Assembly (NCBI RefSeq): GCF_900107455.1
Contig: NZ_FNQB01000003.1
Span: 1,426,001-1,490,000, forward strand
From: Asanoa ishikariensis
GTDB taxonomy: Bacteria > Actinomycetota > Actinomycetes > Mycobacteriales > Micromonosporaceae
DNA: 64,000 nt
Direction of reading: 5' to 3'
Below are positions 60,365 through 64,000 of this stretch, in pieces. Within the stretch, counting starts at the first letter, position 1, and each line of letters starts with the position of its first letter. The translations under genes were made by a program, and so were the position numbers. Below the pieces are notes generated by a model, which saw only the letters and a list, made by a program, of their open reading frames with translations, ran no database searches and was not told where the DNA came from.

Positions 60365-61240
60365 TTGAATGGGACCCACTCGACGTTAGGGGTGCGCGGC
60401 GCCAGCCCGTGGTGGCGCCACCTGCTCCAAACGATCACCGTAGCGACAGTGGTAGCACTTTCCGTCACCTCCGCGGGCGCCGCCTCGGCCGCCAGCGACG
60501 GCCCCGGCCCCGGTCATCAGCCGAAGCCCAAGCCGACAATCGTGCTCGTGCACGGCGCCTGGGCCGACGGCTCCTCGTGGAACGGCGTCACCTCGCGGCT
60601 GCTCGATGCGGGCTACGACGTCCGCGTCCCCCCGAACCCGCTGCGCAGCGTGAAGACCGACTCGGAGACCATCGCCGACTTCCTGTCGACGATTCCAGGA
60701 CCCATCATCCTGGCCGGACACTCGTACGGCGGAGCGGTCATCACCAACGCCGCCCTGGGCAACGACAACGTCAAGGCACTGGTGTTCGTCGACGCGTTCG
60801 CACCGGCGCAGGGCGAGACGGTCTTCCAGCTCTCCGGACCCGACTCCGCACTCTCCGGTGATCCCGCCGAGACCTTCGACGCCGTCCCGTACCCGAACTC
60901 GCCGCCCGGCGACGTCGACCTCTACCTCAAGAAGGACGTCTTCCTGGAGTCCTTCGCCAACCTCGTGCCGGCCCCGACGGCGAACATCCTCTACACCATC
61001 CAGCGTCCGTTCGCGGAAAGCGCCGGCGCGGAGGGCTCGGGCCCGCCCGCCTGGGAGGACATCCCGTCCTGGTGGGTACTCGGCACCCAGGACAAGGTCA
61101 TCCCGCCGGCACAGCAGCGGATGATGGCCACCCGCGCCAACTCCAAGCTCACCGAGGTTCGCGCCGGCCACCTGTCCCTGGTCAGCCGCCCGGACGTCGT
61201 AGCCGACGTCATCCTCGACGCCGCACACTGCACCACCTGA
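60365..61240 (+). CDS. Secreted alpha/beta hydrolase with TTG start
   Basis: A 291-residue exported hydrolase. A TTG start at 60365 is supported by AGGAGG seven bases upstream; the next in-frame GTG at 60392 has no such site. The signal peptide (LLQTITVATVVALSVTSAGA) ends near ASAAS. Motifs match the protein at 58036-58875: VLVHGAWADGSSW, GHSYGGAVITNAAL and a catalytic His in AGHLSLVS. It probably arose by duplication and hydrolyses small esters outside the cell. Confidence 0.88.
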   Translation: MNGTHSTLGVRGASPWWRHLLQTITVATVVALSVTSAGAASAASDGPGPGHQPKPKPTIVLVHGAWADGSSWNGVTSRLLDAGYDVRVPPNPLRSVKTDSETIADFLSTIPGPIILAGHSYGGAVITNAALGNDNVKALVFVDAFAPAQGETVFQLSGPDSALSGDPAETFDAVPYPNSPPGDVDLYLKKDVFLESFANLVPAPTANILYTIQRPFAESAGAEGSGPPAWEDIPSWWVLGTQDKVIPPAQQRMMATRANSKLTEVRAGHLSLVSRPDVVADVILDAAHCTT

Positions 61241-61261
61241 TCTCACCGCACTGATCGCTGA

Positions 61262-61314
61262 CGCCGATCATGGGGTTGTCGCCGGTTCCACACGGCACAA
61301 CCTCATGATCGGCG
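61262..61314. repeat. Long palindrome, GATCATG-type intergenic repeat
   Basis: CGCCGATCATGGGGTTGT (61262-61279) pairs with ACAACCTCATGATCGGCG (61297-61314); 17 of 18 positions pair, the remaining one as G-U in RNA. It follows the hydrolase stop by 21 bases and could end transcription. I believe similar GATCATG/GTTGT palindromes recur between genes in Micromonosporaceae, so it may also be a dispersed repeat. Confidence 0.7.
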
Positions 61315-61413
61315 CAGTGTTTTGGGCAGCAGACGGACCACCAGGCGGCGACCGTACACGGAGGATTTCCGATCTTCGCACCTGTGGTCCGGGTGGGTGG
61401 CACGATCAAACGG

Positions 61414-61920
61414 GTGAGTGATGCCATCGACCTGGACCGGCACGTGTACGGCGATCCCGGCGCGGCGATCACCGTCATCGAGTACGGCGACTTCGAGTGC
61501 CCGTACTGCGGTGCCGCGTTTCCCGTGCTGCGCAAGCTGATCGACGGCTCCGACGGCCGGGTCCGCCTCGTCTTCCGGCACTTCCCCGTTTTCTCCAAGC
61601 ACCCGTACGCGCTCACCGCGGCATTGGCCGCCGAGGCGTCCGGTGAGCACTTCTGGCCCATGCACGACCAGCTCTTCAAGCACCAGGCCCGACTGACCGA
61701 TCCGGACCTGGCGGCGTACGCGGCCGAGGCGGGTGTGGACGACCCGGAGTCCGTGGTCGGCGAGGCGGCGCAGCGGTTCAGGCCGGCGATCGAGCGCGAC
61801 TACGCGGCCGCGGTGTCCGACAGCGTGCGCGGCACACCCACCCTGTTCGTCGACGGCCGGCTCTACACCGGACGGGTGGAGCTCAGCGCGCTGCGGAGCA
61901 CGCTCGGGCTCGGCCGGTAG
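61414..61920 (+). CDS. DsbA-family thioredoxin-fold protein
   Basis: A 168-residue disulfide oxidoreductase-like protein. EYGDFECPYCGA carries the CPYC active site and VRGTPTLFVDGRLY the cis-Pro loop. No signal peptide is visible at the chosen GTG start; so it probably works in the cytoplasm. NhaA follows after 7 bases. DsbA-like proteins next to or fused with NhaA are known in bacteria, so a linked role in sodium/proton antiport or its redox control is plausible. Confidence 0.85.
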   Translation: MSDAIDLDRHVYGDPGAAITVIEYGDFECPYCGAAFPVLRKLIDGSDGRVRLVFRHFPVFSKHPYALTAALAAEASGEHFWPMHDQLFKHQARLTDPDLAAYAAEAGVDDPESVVGEAAQRFRPAIERDYAAAVSDSVRGTPTLFVDGRLYTGRVELSALRSTLGLGR

Positions 61921-61927
61921 GGACCGG

Positions 61928-63319
61928 GTGAGCACCGCTTCCCTGCCGCCCCGGCCGGGGCCGCGGAACCGGCTTTCGAGCGCGCTGCCCCTGGTGCCGC
62001 AACCGGTCACCCGGTTCCTCGTCACCGAGGCCGGCAGTGGCTTCCTGTTGCTCGCCGCCGCGATCGCCGCGCTGGTCTGGGCCAACGTGCCGGGCGGCTC
62101 GTACGAGTGGGTCTGGGAGACCACCGCCTCGATCCAGCTCGGCGACTACGGGATCACGTTGGACCTGCAGCACTGGATCAACGACGCGGCCATGGCGATC
62201 TTCTTCCTCACCGTCGGTCTGGAGATCAACCGCGAGGTCACCGTCGGCGAGCTGCGCCGCAGGCGGTACGTCATGGCGCCGATCTTCGGTGCCGCCGGCG
62301 GTGTCATCGTCCCGGCGCTGATCTTCTACGGGTTCAACGCGGGGACACCGGCCGAGCACGGCTGGGGCATCCCCATCTCCACCGACACCGCGTTCCTGCT
62401 CGGCATCCTGGCCCTGTTCGGACCGCGCTGTCCGGACCAGCTCCGGCTCTTCTTCCTGACCCTGGCGATCGTCGACGACATCGTGGCGATCCTGGTGCTG
62501 GCCATCTTCTACACGCCAGAGCTGTCGATGGTGCCGCTGATCGTGGCGATCGTGCTGACCGCCGTCCTGTTCGGCCTGCGCTGGGCGGGCGTCTGGCAGC
62601 TCCGGTGGTACGGGCTGGTCGGCATCGCCCTCTGGTTCGCGATCTACGAGTCCGGCCTGCACGGAACCCTGGCCGGCGTCATCCTCGGCCTGCTGGTCCC
62701 GGCCACGCCGACCGACCCGCGCCTGCTGGAGTTCCTGCGGTTCTACGGCCGCGGGCTGATCGAGCGGGCGGACGCGCAACGGGCCCGGCTCACGGTGCAG
62801 GCCGCGCGGGCCACCGTGCCCGCCAACGACCGGATGCAGGACGTGCTGCACCCCTTCAGCGCGTACGTCATCGTGCCGGTCTTCGCCCTGGCCAACGCCG
62901 GCGTCGTGCTCAACGCGGAGAGCCTGTCCCGGGCTGCCCGGTCGCCGGTGACGATCGGCATCCTGGTCGCGCTGGTGGTCGGCAAGACCGTCGGCATCTC
63001 GCTCGGCACGGCGATCGCGCTCTGGACGAAGCTCGGCGAGCTGCCCGGGAGGGTGCGCTACGGCCACCTGATCGGCGGTGCGGCCCTGGCCGGGATCGGC
63101 TTCACGATCAGCCTGTTCATCGCCGGCCTGGCGTACGACGACCCGGTGTTGAACGCCGACGCGAAGATCGGCGTGCTGGTCGGCTCGGTGCTCGCGGCCG
63201 TGATCGGCTCGCTGGCCCTGCGCTACCTGGGCGAGCGGTTGCCGCTGTGCATGGTGGAGGACGACGAGGCCGTGCCCGCCCTGCCCACCGGCCCGTGGAC
63301 CGATCCCACGCGCCCGTAG
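61928..63319 (+). CDS. nhaA: Na+/H+ antiporter NhaA
   Basis: A 463-residue antiporter with about 12 helices. The ion-binding pair LAIVDDIVAI (equivalent to Asp163-Asp164 of E. coli NhaA) and the discontinuous-helix segment IGFTISLFIA are present, as are ISTDTAFLLGIL and the AAMAIFF-like early helix. It exports sodium in exchange for protons. The GTG start is 7 bases after the DsbA-like gene; the pair forms an operon. Confidence 0.94.
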   Translation: MSTASLPPRPGPRNRLSSALPLVPQPVTRFLVTEAGSGFLLLAAAIAALVWANVPGGSYEWVWETTASIQLGDYGITLDLQHWINDAAMAIFFLTVGLEINREVTVGELRRRRYVMAPIFGAAGGVIVPALIFYGFNAGTPAEHGWGIPISTDTAFLLGILALFGPRCPDQLRLFFLTLAIVDDIVAILVLAIFYTPELSMVPLIVAIVLTAVLFGLRWAGVWQLRWYGLVGIALWFAIYESGLHGTLAGVILGLLVPATPTDPRLLEFLRFYGRGLIERADAQRARLTVQAARATVPANDRMQDVLHPFSAYVIVPVFALANAGVVLNAESLSRAARSPVTIGILVALVVGKTVGISLGTAIALWTKLGELPGRVRYGHLIGGAALAGIGFTISLFIAGLAYDDPVLNADAKIGVLVGSVLAAVIGSLALRYLGERLPLCMVEDDEAVPALPTGPWTDPTRP

Positions 63320-63320
63320 T

Positions 63321-63378
63321 GCGATTGGAAGGGACCCTTGTTATGCGGAAAGCGATTGAAGGGGTCCCTTCCAATCGC
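63321..63378. repeat. Palindromic intergenic repeat with 17-bp arms
   Basis: GCGATTGGAAGGGACCC (63321-63337) and GGGTCCCTTCCAATCGC (63362-63378) are perfect inverted arms around a 24-base loop. The loop also holds GCGATTGAA, so GCGATTG(G/A)A occurs twice on one strand. It lies between convergent genes and resembles the GAAGGG...CCCTTC palindromes that I believe are abundant in Micromonosporaceae. It may serve as terminator for both. Confidence 0.8.
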
Positions 63379-63379
63379 C

Positions 63380-64000
63380 TCAGCCGAAGCGGCGCCAGAC
63401 GCTGCGGCGGTTGCGGCCCGGTGCGGAGCGGTCCAGCCGGCGCAGCGTCGACGGTAGGTCGACCCGGCGGTCAGGGGTGACGTCGTGCAGGGTCAGCACC
63501 AGGCCCTGGACCGCCGGGTGGTTGCGCAGGTCGCGGCAGTTGACCTCGACCTGGATCCAGGAGCCGTCGGAGCGGCGCAGGGTCCACTCGGTGTTGACGC
63601 CGCTGCCGTCCAGGGCGGAGCGGGCCCGGTCGAGGGTGTTCTCCACCTGGCCGTGGTCGTCGCGGTGGACGATGTCGCGCCAGGTCGACAGGATCGGCAC
63701 CGAGACCTTGAGCATGTCGGCCATGGACGGGCTGGCGTAGCGGATCCACTCGTCGGCGTCGAGCAGGATCACCACGTCGGCGGTGCGCTCGCTGACCGCG
63801 CTCAGGTAGGCGTCGCGCTCGCGCCGGCTGGTCTCCACCGTGTGGCCGACCCGGCGCAGTGCCAGCGCCGCCTGGCTGGCCAGCACCTCGAGGGTGTCCT
63901 GGAGGCCGGCGAGCACGGCGTGGTCGCCGGCGATCGCGACGGCGCTGATCGGCGAACGGTGCCGGCCGGGCTGCTCGGCGGCCAGCGAGGCGACCAGGGT
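63380..64000 (-). CDS. PAS-domain sensor protein, 5' end beyond the window
   Basis: About 206 C-terminal residues are visible; the open frame continues to the window edge with TLVASLAAEQPGRHRSPISA, so the true start is outside. A GAF-like end (LEVLASQAALALRR) is followed by a PAS domain (ADVVILLDADEWIRYASPSM, WTLRRSDGSWIQVEVN, GLVLTLHDVT). The protein ends with a basic tail. Whether an effector domain lies upstream cannot be seen. Probably a signalling protein of diguanylate cyclase/phosphodiesterase or histidine kinase type. Confidence 0.75.
   Translation of the reverse strand, partial: TLVASLAAEQPGRHRSPISAVAIAGDHAVLAGLQDTLEVLASQAALALRRVGHTVETSRRERDAYLSAVSERTADVVILLDADEWIRYASPSMADMLKVSVPILSTWRDIVHRDDHGQVENTLDRARSALDGSGVNTEWTLRRSDGSWIQVEVNCRDLRNHPAVQGLVLTLHDVTPDRRVDLPSTLRRLDRSAPGRNRRSVWRRFG

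Overview
The window is high-GC actinobacterial DNA with dense, often overlapping genes, many GTG starts, a SARP/AfsR regulator, a SigE-type sigma factor, DUF1707 and CDGSH proteins and an actinobacterial-type MraY. I infer a member of the Micromonosporaceae (Actinoplanes, Dactylosporangium or Micromonospora type). I saw no rRNA, tRNA, CRISPR array or intact insertion sequence.

Positions 1-14818 hold a complete high-affinity (group 1h, formerly group 5) [NiFe]-hydrogenase locus. The structural genes hhyS and hhyL are followed leftwards by a NifU-like protein, DUF5947, DUF6084, a 454-residue protein and a 39-residue membrane peptide. Next come a maturation protease, a HypC-HypF fusion, HypC, HypD, HypE, DUF6390, a methyltransferase and a phosphatase. 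hypA and hypB run the other way from the shared control region at 13678-13801. Most leftward genes overlap the next by four bases, so the block probably forms one translationally coupled operon. The protease gene carries an in-frame 57-bp tandem duplication.

Positions 14838-23692 hold a GH3 glycosidase, a hypothetical gene, a DUF1707 protein and the most intriguing group of the window. A two-helix membrane protein and a 1338-residue STAND-type NTPase overlap and share a near-identical motif ending in QAGRD. A HEPN-type putative RNase lies directly downstream. This looks like a candidate conflict or anti-phage system.

Positions 23897-49600 are a mosaic of small metabolic and regulatory units. 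They include a phosphotransferase, a sugar-acid dehydratase with a divergent zinc dehydrogenase, a secreted coiled-coil protein, an MFS exporter, a CDGSH protein divergent from a diiron oxidase, an F420/FMN oxidoreductase pair, SigE with a putative anti-sigma partner, an aldo-keto reductase, a GbsR-like regulator, an HxlR regulator with twin operators and a Tat-exported PHP protein. Several decayed gene fragments lie here: MTHFR-like, a diiron enzyme 3' end, MmyB-like and GNAT.

Positions 49730-64000 hold an acyltransferase and a Nudix gene. A leftward set follows: SARP, a double-LuxR protein, a WXG100-like protein, a WXG-type protein with a C-terminal HExxH motif, and a lipoprotein. Three alpha/beta hydrolases, two of them secreted paralogues, surround an mraY gene that lies outside any cell-division cluster. 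A DsbA-NhaA pair and a PAS sensor cut by the window edge close the region.
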